64,000 bases of DNA from Aselliscus stoliczkanus (Eukaryota; Chordata; Mammalia; Chiroptera; Hipposideridae). The stretch's first letter is position 1, and each line of letters opens with the position of its first letter. Under the pieces are notes generated by a model that was not told the DNA's origin, ran no database searches, and saw only the letters and a list, made by a program, of their open reading frames with translations. Below are positions 1 to 11,224 of this stretch, one piece after another. The DNA lies in the NCBI GenBank assembly GCA_033961575.1, contig CM066730.1, positions 114,534,523-114,598,522 on the forward strand. Direction: 5' to 3'. A program made the translations under genes and the position numbers.

Positions 1-440
1 TGCTTTCTTCTCCTTTTACTCCATAGTTGTTTATGATCATACAGCACGTAATTTTAATATGGCTTGTTTGGATGTCATTAACCCATTGTCAGTCTCAACT
101 GCATATTTAACAAATGACCTTTAAAAATGATACTTTGAAATGGTCCCATGGTGATGGTGAAGCAAAGTACAAACAGCAAAGAAAACCAACGGAGCCTTTC
201 TCACTCACGTCTCTCACTAAAGAAAAACTTGATTGAAAATAAGAGCCATGGAGGAAGAGCCATAATGAAAGAGAAAAGCCAGGAAATGAAAGAAATTATT
301 AGGATGTTAGCCTGTGCAACTTTGCCAGAAAGAGTGGTCTATAGACTCTGTGAGAGCCAGCAGGACACTCAAACAGATACTTAAAAGACAAAAACTTGTC
401 AATGTTCTCCAGGTAAGACTAACTTTTCAGACTAATTAAA
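1..440. other. Unassigned sequence, no gene seen
   Basis: Ordinary AT-rich sequence. A 78-codon open frame at 148-384 (+) has low-complexity Lys/Ser/Glu-rich composition and no domain I recognise, so I do not call it a gene. Confidence 0.5.
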
Positions 441-608
441 AAACTATTTTTTATATTAGTTTCAGGTACACAAAACATAATAATTAGACATTTACACCCT
501 TCAAAAAGGTATAACCTCCTCCAAGTCTACTACGCCTCTGATATCATATATAGCTGTTACTATACCATCAACTATTCCTTAAGCTATACTTTATATCCTG
601 TGACCACA
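441..608 (-). mobile_element. L1 3'UTR fragment, antisense
   Basis: The block around 'ttagtttcaggtacac' followed by the 'tatactttatatcctgtgac' type motif matches the reverse complement of the 3'UTR of older mammalian L1 families (L1MA-like, by memory). It stops at the left edge of the mariner that follows. A second antisense copy of the same L1 part begins after the mariner. Confidence 0.55.
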
Positions 609-1179
609 CACATGGTCTGACAATGAAGTTCGCGAACTTGTTGCACCCATGTCGCCAACTTTGTTTGATATCAGAGAGATTATTCATCATGAATTTATTC
701 CAACTAGATAGTTAACCAAGTTTACTATTTGGAAGTGCTGAAAAGGCTGTGTGAAAATGTTAGACCAAAACAACCTGAACTTTTCACTAACAATTCATGA
801 CTCTTGCATCACGACAATACACCAGCTCACAGGGCACTGTCTGTGAGGGAGTTTTTAACCAGTAAACAAATAACTGTATTGGAACACCCTCCCTACTCAC
901 CTGATCTGGCCTCCATTACTTTTTTCTTTACCTGAAGAAAAGGAAATATTCAAAAGAATACATTTTGATGACGCTCAGGACATCAAGGGTAATATAATAG
1001 CTCTGATGGCCATTCCAGAAAAAGAGTTCCAAAGTTGCTTTGAAGGGTTGACTAGGTGCTGCCATTGGTGCATAGCTTCCCAAGAGGAATACTGTGCAGA
1101 TGACCATAGTGATATTCAGCAATGAGGTATGCAGCCCCTTTTCTAGGATGAGTTCATGGTCTTAATTGTCCAACCTTCA
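609..1179 (+). mobile_element. Internally deleted mariner element (copy 1)
   Basis: The left end carries 'gtctgacaatgaagttcgcg' and the right end is its imperfect inverse ('cttaattgtccaacc'), giving terminal inverted repeats. Between them is the C-terminal half of a mariner transposase in broken frames: an HDN-PAH-type block, then HPPYSPDLA, then the conserved tail ending CIASQ. The N-terminal DNA-binding half and the first catalytic Asp block are missing. The third catalytic Asp is also lost: the sequence reads SIT where active mariners have a CD. It cannot be active. A sister copy at 32211-32779 has the same deletion. The exact left boundary is uncertain by a few bases. Confidence 0.85.
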
Positions 1180-1181
1180 TA

Positions 1182-1467
1182 TATTTAATTATAGTTAACA
1201 TTTAATATTCTTCTACAGTTTCAGGTGTACAGTGCAGTGGTCAGGACTCTACACAATCTATGAAGTGATCTCCCTAATAAGTCCAGTACCCATCTGGCAC
1301 CCTACATAATCTATACAAAATTGATTATATTCCCCATACTGTATTTCACATCCCCATGACTACTTTGTGACTACCAATTTGTACTTTCTAAACCCTTCAT
1401 CTTCTTTCCCATTCTCCAACCCTCCTCCCATCTAGCAACCATTAGTTTTTTTTCTGTGTCAAACTAA
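1182..1467 (-). mobile_element. L1 3'UTR fragment, antisense (second copy)
   Basis: It begins with 'agtttcaggtgtacagtgca' and runs through the characteristic 'aagtccagtacccatctggc' and 'atccccatgactactttgtg' motifs to 'tctagcaaccattag'. This is the antisense L1 3'UTR again. It restarts at the upstream part of the motif order rather than continuing from 608, so this is a separate or duplicated copy. Confidence 0.6.
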
Positions 1468-2087
1468 TTTTTAACTTTTAATATCTCAGAATATTAGGAG
1501 TGAAGTGAGGAGATGCCACAAATGCTGTATCTTCTGCTGCATCTTCCTGCAGAAATGGATGAGGGTGATGGCAATGGAACAGTGTCATTGAAGAGGTAAA
1601 GTCTATGTGGTCATTATAATCTCAGTGGAGTCATTTCAATTATTTCTAGAAATAGCAAAACTCCCAAACACAAAGAAAAATCAATGGCGTAAAGAATTCC
1701 CATTAGATTTTCCCAGGGCTGAAGGAGCCTGGAAGCCTCAGTTTGCCCAGCTCATTTTTGTTATGAACTGGAAATAAGACTTGATTCTTGCTTCAGCTTT
1801 CCTGTCTAGGTACCTAAATTTCCCAAAACTCATGAGACAAATGGTGTCATGGTTTTTATTGACTTCCCCCCCCACACACACAAGAGGTTTTCTAAGTAAA
1901 GTATCTTAATCTTCCCATAACAGGTAAGATACAGTTTTATTTTTATTAAAACAAGGCCCAGTGAGAGCTAAGAGAGAATTCCTTTAACAATAGATGTGTT
2001 CTTAGTTGGGGAAGACAATTGCAAAACCACATGAAAGAGGAAATGTAAGTAGTTTTAAAATAAAATCTATACAGGAAATGAAAGAAA
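1468..2087. other. Unassigned sequence
   Basis: Nothing is recognised apart from a short C/CA run near 1866-1882 and a weak MIR-like stretch near 1895-1945. No coding signal is seen. Confidence 0.45.
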
Positions 2088-2323
2088 TTTAACAGAAATA
2101 TATATTTGGGGTTTAGCACATTTGTACAGCGGCCCCGGTTCAGTCCCACATACAAGGGCCAGTGACACTGCCCTCAAAAAAAAAAAAAAAAAAAGGCACA
2201 TTTGTGTGTCTTAGTAAAATGTAATGTAAATCTCCTTTGCCAAGTAGGTAAAGGAACCTTGGATTGGATATTGGGAAGAAAGAGCTGAGGGTTGTGATCG
2301 AAGCATTTGGGTGTTGATACAGT
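2088..2323 (+). repeat. Inverted duplication, arm A (contains a SINE)
   Basis: Outside the SINE insertion, this arm is the near-exact reverse complement of 4831-4988. Removing the SINE and one target-site copy (2126-2205) leaves 156 bp, against 158 bp in arm B. I see differences only beside the SINE junction: 'cacatttgtgtgtcttag' here versus 'cacaattgtgtatgacttag' in the reverse complement of arm B. The arms are separated by about 2.5 kb. I see no matching target duplication outside the arms, so this does not look like a transposon with terminal repeats. Confidence 0.9.
2126..2195 (+). mobile_element. 5'-truncated short bat-type SINE
   Basis: Only the 3' part of the short SINE is present, starting at 'acagcggccccggttcagtc', with a B-box-like 'ggttcagtccc', and ending at 'actgccctc' with a 20-base A-tail. 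It is flanked by direct repeats 'gcacatttgt' at 2116-2125 and 2196-2205. The matching position in arm B (near 4952) has no insert, which confirms the insertion boundaries. Confidence 0.85.
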
Positions 2324-3083
2324 TTAAAATTCTTAAATTAGATGGATTTGGGGATGTCTGAGCCAAGGTAGTACTAGTCACTCACAGATAAGTCAGATCT
2401 GCCTTTGTGAGTGTATGAAATGGAAAACGTATAAGATGTTCAAAATGTGCAAGAAAAATCACTAAGAAGCCCAAGGCAATTTTAAAACCTCAATTTAACT
2501 GAGAAAACTACCTATCTTTTCAAGTTTTTTGTATTCTGTTGTGAAGTACTATAGAACTACTTGGGAATAACAAGAAAGCCATTCGTTAGAAAATAAAAAA
2601 TTTTCAAATAAAAATGCCAATGTGTTTATCAAGAAGCAGTCCTCCACACTTTCTATGTGTTAGGAATTTTTTTAGTTTATTTGTTTGTTTGCAAACTTCT
2701 CCTTTTCCTTGAGCCACCAGGAAGAAAGCCAAAAACGTTTTTCACTGGAGCATCCATAACAGATAACATCAGTAATATTAACATAAATGAACATTAACCA
2801 CAAAACACAGTACAAACCACATTACACCCCCAGTCGGGTAGCCCAGAGTAGTTCATTGGCTTGCCAGCATGCACGAACTGAACAATGCACAGGAACTTTT
2901 CCACTGGCTTGCCAGAGTATAAGATGGGCAGCCCTGAAAGACATTCAGCTGATCCTAATGCTCTCGTGGATATTTGCTCACTAAGGACGGGATGTTTTGT
3001 GGGGAAGATGCAGAGTTGGTCCCTCTCTAATATTCCCTTTGTTGATGAAACTGCTTTAGTAATCAACTCATATTTATATCAAG
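2324..3083. other. Unassigned sequence inside the inverted-duplication spacer
   Basis: No repeat family is recognised. Overlapping open frames on both strands at 2787-3066 contain no domain, and the plus-strand frame at 2885-3187 runs into the SINE. The word 'ttggcttgccag' type occurs twice (near 2857 and 2905). Confidence 0.45.
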
Positions 3084-3092
3084 ATTTATCCC

Positions 3093-3575
3093 GGGGGGCG
3101 GGGGGCAGCCAAGTGGCACGCTGGTTCCAACAGCTGGCTTGGGATGCCAGCGGTCCTGGTTCAGATCCCACATGTGAGGGCCAGTGACACTGCCCTCTAC
3201 AGCTAAGATGGTGAACAACAGCGCCACCTGGAGCTGGGCTGCTGTGAGTCTCTGGGATGGCAGAGCTGAAGCCCCTGCTGCAGTGGGCTGCCATAGGCTA
3301 CAGTGAGTGGCCAGCAGCTGGCGTGAGCTTCCAAGAACCACTGTGAGTGGCTGTTCAGAGGCCAGTGACCGATCTGCCTCACCTGAGAAGAGCGCAATGA
3401 TGATACCAACATGGGCCAGTGAAGCAACATCCTCCACAACTAGACTGAAGAACAAAAGGACAGCAACTTGTCTGTTCCCCTTCCCTGGTTCCCCAACGCT
3501 GTTCCCATCCCCTAATTCCCCAATAAAAAATCCAAAAAAAACAAAAACAAAAAGAAAACAAAAAAACACACAAAT
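3093..3575 (+). mobile_element. Long composite tRNA-derived SINE, bat type
   Basis: The head has the tRNA-like region ('cagccaagtggcacgctgg', B-box-like 'ggttcagatccc') and the 'gagggccagtgacactgccctc' segment. This continues into a roughly 300-bp unique body with several 'gctgccat..gtgagtggcc' type short repeats, then 'ctagactgaagaacaa' and an impure A-rich tail. Direct repeats 'atttatccc' lie at 3084-3092 and 3576-3584. The open frames on both strands here are by-products of the SINE. Family assignment is from memory of bat SINEs. Confidence 0.85.
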
Positions 3576-3584
3576 ATTTATCCC

Positions 3585-3975
3585 AGAGACCACCTCTTCC
3601 AGCAAGCCTTTTCTAGCCTTCCCACTCCCATTCCCAAATCACCTACTGTGTTCTCTTGTGGCAACATGTGCCTCCCTCTAGCTTAACTCTTTTCCTTTTT
3701 GTTGGCATTCTCTCCAATCTACAGATTTCCAAAGCAAAATATCTTGATTTTCCCATGAATACCAAGTAAGGCACAGAAACTAAGTTTATGAAAAGGGACG
3801 CCATATAAGAGCTGAAAAAAATGTTCTACCAATGTTCTATAATATTCTGTGTATGTGCCTGCTTCCCCTACTGGTCTGTGAGCATTAGAAGGCAAAATGT
3901 TGATTCTCTAAATACCTACCATCATGCCTGGCACATAGCAAATTCCTAATAACTGTTCGATGAGTGAATGAATTT
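3585..3975 (+). mobile_element. L2 3' end, sense
   Basis: The segment 'accacctcttccagcaagcc' resembles the end of L2 ORF2. The later 'tgcctggcacatagcaaatt' and 'gagtgaatgaatt' are the typical L2 3' terminus. The SINE at 3093-3575 may have inserted within this L2. Confidence 0.65.
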
Positions 3976-4830
3976 CATTGTCTTTCAACCATCATGGTAA
4001 AGTAGCAGTAAAACTTGACATTTACCTTCACTCCAACTGCTTCACAAGTTGGTTTGGAAAGCTCAAGAGACAAACAGTGGTAAAGTCAGGGAGATCTAAG
4101 TTCTCTGTAGTGACTAGTAGAGATTTGTCTCAACATCAAAGTACTGACTCATTCTTAGACCTGATTGTTCATGGTAGCCTGAGAATTTTCTTCCACTTCC
4201 TTAACAGTGGGTCTCAATTGTGATGTAACATTGGCAAACACCTAGGCCTTCAGCCAAAAGTCACATTGGAGGTAATCCAGGGTTGCAAACTCCTACACCT
4301 ATCACAACGACTACTTAATCTTTGCTTGCAACATTCCAGGTTTCTGAAACAACCTTAGAGTAAAAATCAAAGGAAAGATGAGACACCCTGTGATTGATAG
4401 AGAGTTCTAAGGCCTGATGTCTCTACATAGTTAATCTTTTTGATATGACCTTTCTTCTCATTTCTTTATTTTTAAGTCACCAAGGCATTTCTCTGAAAAA
4501 TCATCTGTTGCAAAAAGCCCCAAAGCAAGTGTAAAGGAGAGAATAAAATCATTTATCAAAATTGTATGAATTTCTAATTCATAATAGGCAAGAGGCGATT
4601 TAAGGAGATAGTTTTTTACCACTGACACTGCTGTCAAAAGAAATGTGGGGAAGATAATGGTAGTAATTAACCAAAGAGTTAATTTTACTTTGTCACAAGA
4701 TAAGGTTCCATTTGATTTCTGATTAAGAGAATATCAATACAAATGCTTTGTCTTCATAGCTGCTGATCATTTTAAATTTAGACTAGGGATACATATCAGT
4801 TTCTTGACTATTGACTTTCATTGAGAAAGC
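3976..4830. other. Unassigned sequence
   Basis: No recognised repeat or coding domain. The 81-codon frame at 3978-4223 (+) has no recognisable motif. Confidence 0.45.
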
Positions 4831-4988
4831 ACTGTATCAACACCCAAATGCTTCGATCACAACCCTCAGCTCTTTCTTCCCAATATCCAATCCAAGGTTC
4901 CTTTACCTACTTGGCAAAGGAGATTTACATTACATTTTACTAAGTCATACACAATTGTGCTAAACCCCAAATATATATTTCTGTTAAA
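4831..4988 (-). repeat. Inverted duplication, arm B (empty site)
   Basis: Reverse complement of 2088-2323 without the SINE. It preserves the pre-insertion site as 'gcacaattgtgtatgac' (reverse-complement sense). The body, about 115 bp from the junction to 'gatacagt', reads identical in both arms. Confidence 0.9.
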
Positions 4989-5413
4989 AGTGTTAGCTTT
5001 CTTGCTGGAAAATAGTGTTCCTTAAAGAGCTCTTGGGCCTGAACACTATTTGATTATTATCATCCAAGAATCATATGATCCAGCAGCAAATTAAATTCCT
5101 CCAGCAAACAAACCTCAGGAGTGATCATATCCTTCAAGTCAGAGTTTAATAGTCATGCGGTCAGTTGAGGAATTGGTGTTTTGCAAGACCGATAAGCTTG
5201 AAGCTAAGGAGGCATGCATGAACACACATCTGTCTGTTGGGGAACTCTTACAGTTTAGCCTGCAGTGAGGGTCCAAAAACATTATAAATGGGGCAGAAGT
5301 AAATACACATACTGTACTTCTTTAGTAATTGAAGCAATTAGATAACCTCGTTCTTGGATGCGTATAGTGTTCCTCGTTAACTCTGACTATGTTTATAAAT
5401 GTTTGTGCCAACT
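4989..5413. other. Unassigned sequence
   Basis: No recognised repeat or gene. It leads directly into the purine tract at 5414. Confidence 0.45.
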
Positions 5414-5552
5414 GAGAAGAAGAAGAAGAAGGAGAAGAAGAAGGAGGAGGAGGAGGAGGAGGAGGAGGAGGAGGAGGAGGAGAAGAAGAAGAAGAAGAAG
5501 AAGAAGAAGAAGAAGAAGAAGAAGAAGAAGAAGAAGAAGAAGAAGAAGAAGA
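5414..5552 (+). repeat. Composite (GAA/GGA)n purine microsatellite
   Basis: About 139 bp of uninterrupted purine on the plus strand in three zones: mixed GAA/GGA, then about 13 GGA/GAG units, then about 24 pure GAA units. GAA-rich tracts of this kind can form triplex (H-DNA) structures and are length-unstable. Open frames here (poly-Arg, poly-Lys/Glu, poly-Ser/Pro, poly-Phe) are artefacts of the repeat. Confidence 0.97.
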
Positions 5553-5664
5553 TAAATGAGGGGTTTTGCTTATCAAAACCTGGTTGGGAGGTAAGAAATG
5601 TGCCATAGCTGTGCAGGCCCACGTCTCTCATCTGGTACTATATCAAGAGACTGCAATTGAATCT

Positions 5665-5795
5665 GCACTTTGTAAAAGGCTCGGTCACCTTGAGTAAGTT
5701 ACTCCTCCTGGCTCAGTTTCCAACTTAAGATATTGAGGAGTATAGGGGGGTGACCACTAGGGTGTTTCCAGCTCTGACATTCAGTGAGTTCTTTA
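5665..5795 (+). mobile_element. MIR-like SINE fragment
   Basis: The order 'ggtcaccttgagtaagttac', then 'ctcagtttcc', matches the core of the MIR consensus (tgtgaccttgggcaagttac...cctcagtttcc). It is degraded. Confidence 0.5.
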
Positions 5796-5941
5796 CCAGT
5801 GCCAAGATTGGCAGCAGCTAACTTGAGAAACACAAAGAATTCACTGCTTTTCCCAAAACAAAATGCTAAGCTTTTTAGTCAAGAGTATACACAACCTTTT
5901 ATTGTTGTTTAGGTGGAAAGAGAAAACAAAAGAATGTCACT

Positions 5942-6430
5942 GTATCAGTTAGCTATTGCTGTATAACAAATCACACCCAAACTCAGTGGCTTCAAACAAT
6001 AAGTGCTTATTATTTTTCATGAGTTTATGGCTCAGCTGTGTAATTGGTTGATCTGGGCCAGACTCGGCACATCCATTTGTTTGTGTTCAGCTGATGAGTT
6101 GGCTGAGGGTTGCTGGTGTAGGATAGCCTTCCTAACGTATTTCACATTTGGCTGACTGTTAGCTGGAGAGACAAAGGTGATCAAGCCATGGGTCTCTCAT
6201 CATCCACCAGGCTTGTTCTTCCTTGAGATGCAGGCTCAGAACTGGCATACTAACACTTCTGCTATGTTCTATCGGCCAGAGCAAGTCACAAGGCCAGCTA
6301 GGATTTCAGGACTGGGAAATAAGTTCTACTTCTTAACGTAAGGAACTATAAGTTCCTATGGCAAAGGTCGTGGTTGCAGGGAAGAGTGAAGAATCATGGT
6401 CATTTTTGTAATCAATCTACCACAGTCACA
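5942..6430 (+). mobile_element. Ancient LTR-like mammalian repeat
   Basis: It starts 'cagttagctattgctgtata' followed by 'actcagtggcttcaaacaat', the signature opening of a common mammalian ERVL/MaLR-class LTR group. It continues with 'ctcagctgtgtaattggttg' and ends near 'aatcaatctaccacagtc'. Subfamily is not assigned. Confidence 0.5.
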
Positions 6431-6435
6431 AATTA

Positions 6436-6730
6436 TGTTTTGATGGCTGTGAGCATACAGTGATAATCAAGATCCAATCACCTCCTCCAAGGAATTACAG
6501 TTTAGAATGAGGGAAAAGCGAGACACAGCTAAATAGAATGCAATGTAACAAATATAATAACAGTGAAAATAGTATTGGACCTCAATGTGGAACAACTTCT
6601 GCTTAAGAGACTCAGGGAAAACTTCTCAGAGGTGGTGACCTTTGAGCCAAGTCTTATTACAAGCTGGATCCCAGTGCCTGACATGGTTTCTGGCTTACAG
6701 TAAGCACTCAGCAAATATCTGATGAATAAA
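6436..6730 (+). mobile_element. L2/MIR-type fragments
   Basis: The stretch 'ggaattacagtttagaatga' through 'aaacttctcagaggtggtga' looks like L2-related sequence. The end 'cagtaagcactcagcaaata' with 'gatgaataaataaa' is a sense L2/MIR 3' terminus. Confidence 0.5.
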
Positions 6731-6844
6731 TAAATTAAGAATAAGAAGGAGTTGGCATAAAGAAAATGAAAAGAAAATCATCCCAAGGAGAAGAACCAGT
6801 ATGAGGTAGATAAAAAGAACTTGACATTTCATCTCTAAAAATTT

Positions 6845-6905
6845 TTCAATGAATATTTGCCAAATGTCCATGATGTGCTAGACACTAGGGATAAGGAACA
6901 TGGGC
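6845..6905 (-). mobile_element. Short L2 3' end, antisense
   Basis: 'aatgaatatttgccaaatgt' followed by 'gatgtgctagacactaggga' matches the reverse complement of the L2 3' terminus. Confidence 0.5.
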
Positions 6906-9630
6906 CCTAAACGGAATGGGAAAGAGGATATACCTCTACTTATACTCTCTTTAGTGTGAGGGAGAATATGCCTGCATTTTCTAACTCCTATTCCTTGCTC
7001 ACACAAACATCACTACAGCTATTTGCCATGTGACAAAAATCAAAGGTAGTGAACTCAGTGATGATGCGAGTCAGTGGCATCTGCTGGGCTGTTGAAATCC
7101 ACAAACTCAAAGCTCAAAATGCACTCATTTGATAATGGCCAAATCCCTAGTTACCATCTGAAGCTCTTGTTTTTATTTTTCTTCCAAAGTAAAGTTCTCA
7201 AAAAAGATACAATAAATAAATAATGTTACTGTTTGGAATTCCAGACACTCTTGGAATACTTTCTAGGTTTTTATGGAAAGCATATTTTGATCCTGGGACA
7301 TGGACAGGTCTGGCATAATTTCTACAGGTCTTGTAAGCTCTTCGAAGTGTTGTGGGCTGGCTCAAGCTCCATTCTTTTTTATTTACCCCATAGTTTTTTA
7401 AGCCTGGTTCTCAAAGGCATAATACCATAAGATCTTTCAAGATGTTTGGCTGGTTCAAAGACCCTCATCAATCGGTACCAAAATATTATGACTTGGGATT
7501 TCTCCATGTGTATGACACCCATCCGAAGTGGCAAACTTATGTATTCTTATCAAATATATCCAGAATAACCTCTAAAAGCATAAATAGAATACATACATGA
7601 AAAGAATTAAGTGTCCCTATATTTGTCTGCTTGAATTCAATTAGGCTTGTCTTGACATCTTTTAAGGGCTACAGACAGACATAAGTTCATTTCCATGGGC
7701 TGAAATATAGCTCTCTATTCTTTCTACTTAACATTGTAATACTAAATAGATAGCTATGATATTCAAATACTTGACAAGCAGTAGGACATAGGTACTGTCC
7801 AATCAGAATGGATATATGGAGATCGCAGGTGTGACAGTCATTAACCTTTAGTTGTTGGGTGGCTGGGAGTTCTGGAAGAGGCATGGGGGTGAGGGGCGCT
7901 CTGGTGGTCAGGATGGTGTGGGGAAGGTGAGTATTTTGGGAGTTCCTGGCTGCTGTCTTTGAACAATCATCACATTGTGCCTTGAGACACATATCTGGTC
8001 CACATCTGATGGGTACCTGTCTCTCCCATTATGGCCAAGCTCATTATAGCATACTTTAAGACTGATGATTTCTAAAATTTAGGCTTAAGGCTGATGTTAT
8101 CCATGTACAAATTGACAAATTTTCTTTGCCTTTATTTCAAGCAACACCTACAACCAATCTTTTGTATTGTAGGGAAGAAATTATACATTTAAGAAGACCG
8201 GGATGAGGAACAGATAGTTACATGAAGTCAGCTTGCTAAATGTGTCATTAAAGTGAAACAACTACCAAGCAAATGTAAAACCAGACCTTGCTTTGGGGTT
8301 AGCAATGTCAACATTTCCTCTCCTCCTCCTTCCATCTCTCCCCCACATCCTTTGACTCTCTCCACCCAACTGTTGTTACTGTGTGTGACTGGAGGTCTGG
8401 AAGTTTGAGCTCTAGCAGTGCAGGCTTGTGGTACAGAACTTGTGAAAAACAGCCCAAGATCCAGCTTGGGAGCACACACGGGGCTTCATTTCCATGTTGT
8501 TGTTTTTCTGGTCTTTAAAGACAAATTCTTTACTGATGCAGTAAGACTGGAACTTGATAAACGGAACAAATGTTATTTTAAACACTGTAATGATAATAAT
8601 TTAATCAAATGTGATTTGCTTTTAATAACTTTATTGGCCTTTTCATTTTGAAAAGTGGCCATGTGAATGGTTTGCTTTTGCATTTTTAACAAGCGAGGAA
8701 ATAAATGATCCTGCTTGTAGGAGAAGACTAATGATGCTTATTCCCACACTCTTTGTTTCGTAGAACTAAGTCAGCAGACCCTGCCATTACAAGCGATTGG
8801 CCTGAAACTCCAATCCTGATAGAGCCAGTGGCAACACTAGGCCTGGACCTTTTTCTGAACCTTGAGGGCATCCACCAGCCAGATCAATACTCACTAACAT
8901 TCTCACTGTGCCTAATCGTTTACAGACCATTTTCACTAACATGCACTCCTTTAAACCTGTCCACAAATGAATGTCCAAACCTATAGAAAGTTTTATAAGA
9001 GTTCATTTGGGTCAAATTTTTGAAGACATACCTGGAAACAAGATCTCAATGGATTAAAGAGATGTTCTGGAAAACGGCAGTTTTGTAGTTTCTTTTATAC
9101 GTTAGAATCAAATGAGAAAACATAAGGAAGGCATATACAATCCATTGGTGATAGCTTAAGGATGTGGGAGAAAGCAAAGTGGGAGTATCTCTAGGATTGG
9201 ATGAAAGTAAAATGGAGAGACACATACTTCTTATACATTGGTGGGTACAGGATAGCTAATAAACATTTACAGTACATAGAGATGGTTTGTAGGGAACAAG
9301 ATAACAATGAGGGGTTCTATGGTCTTGTGCTTGGTAGACTTATGCTCTGGTGCCTGTGATTGTACATTTGAGGGTCTAGAAAGATTACTCTGACATTTCA
9401 AAGGTATGTTATCCTAGATGCATAAGAACGACAGACAGGGCCCAGTAAAGGTAAAGACTGACCTTTGCTAAGGACACTACAGGCCTAGGACATGACTACT
9501 TGCTATTACCTACCCAATTAGAAATTTGTGATCAGACCATCTTATGTAATTAGGTTTGGTCACTGAACTTGTCAGGCCAGATACATGGTCCCCCTGAGTA
9601 TGTCAGGTTTATTACATAGCCCCCTTTTCA
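6906..9630. other. Long unassigned stretch, no gene seen
   Basis: I recognise no confident repeat. There is a pyrimidine-rich patch near 8310-8345. Open frames of 77-101 codons at 7687-7992 (-), 8228-8479 (-), 8418-8651 (+) and 8753-8986 (+) have no recognisable domain. No splice-flanked coding pattern stands out. Confidence 0.4.
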
Positions 9631-9639
9631 TTCACAACT

Positions 9640-9765
9640 GTACGACTCCAATTTCACAGATGAGACACATGGACTTGTCGAAGTGGTGGCACTGGGATTT
9701 GAACCCTGTACTTCCCCCTCCACATTCAAGCTCCCATCTCTGTACCACGGTGGGTGGTATGTTAA
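9640..9765 (-). mobile_element. MIR-like fragment, antisense
   Basis: 'ttcacagatgagacacatgg' followed by 'gtggcactgggatttgaacc' and 'gctcccatctctgtaccacg' follows the order of the reverse-complemented MIR consensus. Confidence 0.6.
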
Positions 9766-11145
9766 TATAAAGAGCTTAGGTGGCCCAAGCTGTAATTGTG
9801 AAAAGAACTGAATTCTATTCATTCCTAAATCATACCCTCTCATACCACAGACCTTCTGAAAAAGAAAATATAAATAAATAAACAAGTCATCATTAAACCT
9901 GCAAACTGCTGGGTTAATGGATTTTGCCAGGATACTGAGTTGGAATGGTTTGCATTAGAAAATTTCATTTGCTCACACCTAAGGGCCTCTCTAATTTAGG
10001 GGGTTTATGATGGTGGAAGTGCCTATTGCTACCTCCTGCAACAAGGGGAATATTGTTTCTCCACAATCTGCAAATACAGAACTGGGCCATCATTAAAGCA
10101 TTTGTGGGTTGTTAAAAAACTTTCATTCTGCTGGAATCTTAGGCTCATGGAACAAATAGTCAATATTTTATATTTACCCTTATTTGTAAAAGTTGCTTTC
10201 CCAACAGTAACTTTTTAAATGACTTGACATTGTGAATTTCAGACAGTCAAGCCACATTCGCAATTGAGAGGACCAAGGGTTGGTGAAGTTGGGTGACAAT
10301 ACCAGAATGCAGTCTTGACTCCTTATTGATTACTAAACAAAGACCAGTTGCAGGGCAGGGGACTGGGGCAGAGGTAGGAAATAGAAGGGAACATAAGTTA
10401 CAACAGATCACCCCCAGAGTCTCCTAAAATCTGCTCTGAGAAAGGAAAAGGTGATGAGTAAGTTTATTTATGCTTTTTAAAAAGCACTGCCAATCCCAAT
10501 TTATCAGTTACTGTCTTGTGACAATTTATTCATTGTTCACTGTTAGAAGCCAGAAGTTACATAGAAATGCATGATTGGTGATAGCTTCTCCATTTCAATA
10601 TGGTATAATAGAGATAACACAGTGCCCAAAAGCTCTGCAGCCGACTTTTTGTCTGCTTTGTCTCTTTTCATTACTCTATCAGAATCTTCATTTAATATAA
10701 TCCAAAAAAGCAAGGTAATTGCTTCACTTATCGGTTATCATCGCTCTCGCATACTTATCGTGTCAAAATTATTTATGTGGATAGGCCAGGTTGATCTTGC
10801 TGCATTCAGAAGCTTAAAATTTGAATAACTGTTCTGCCAGTTAGGTTATCAAAATTGCAACATAAGCAATGAGCTTCTCTTTTCTGGATGTTGGAGTAGG
10901 GAACAAGGAATAAGCCCTGAGGTGTGCAGGTGGGAAGGGGAGCACTGGGGTAGGGTGACATCAGAACCAGCTCTTTTGGCGAGAGAAGAGAGGAAATATT
11001 ATTCCAGAAGTTAGAATTAAAGACTAGATGGATCTCATAATTTTCAAAGAGCCTTGCCAATCTCAAAATTTGATTCTTATTTAAGAGTCTAACACAGTGA
11101 GAATGCATTTGAAGAAAGGTCCACACCTGGATTAATAACCAATAT
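9766..11145. other. Unassigned sequence
   Basis: No recognised element. The 85-codon frame at 10571-10828 (+) and the 106-codon frame at 10806-11126 (-) have no domain I know. Confidence 0.4.
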
Positions 11146-11220
11146 CCCAGTGCCTGGGAGAGTGTCTGGTATCTAGTGTGTATTCAAATATGTGTTGGGT
11201 GAAAGAATAAATGAATGAGT
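11146..11220 (+). mobile_element. L2/MIR 3' end
   Basis: 'cccagtgcctgggagagtgt', then a 'tattcaaatatgtgttgggt' segment and 'aataaatgaatgag', match the terminal motif of L2/MIR. Confidence 0.5.
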
Positions 11221-11224
11221 AAAA

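Noticed and set aside
3063..3681. Open frames of 124-180 codons on both strands
   Set aside because: They lie across the composite SINE and L2 tail; the apparent peptides are translations of SINE sequence.
5322..5631. Arg-, Lys/Glu-, Ser/Pro- and Phe-homopolymer open frames
   Set aside because: Created entirely by the GAA/GGA microsatellite, in all frames at once.
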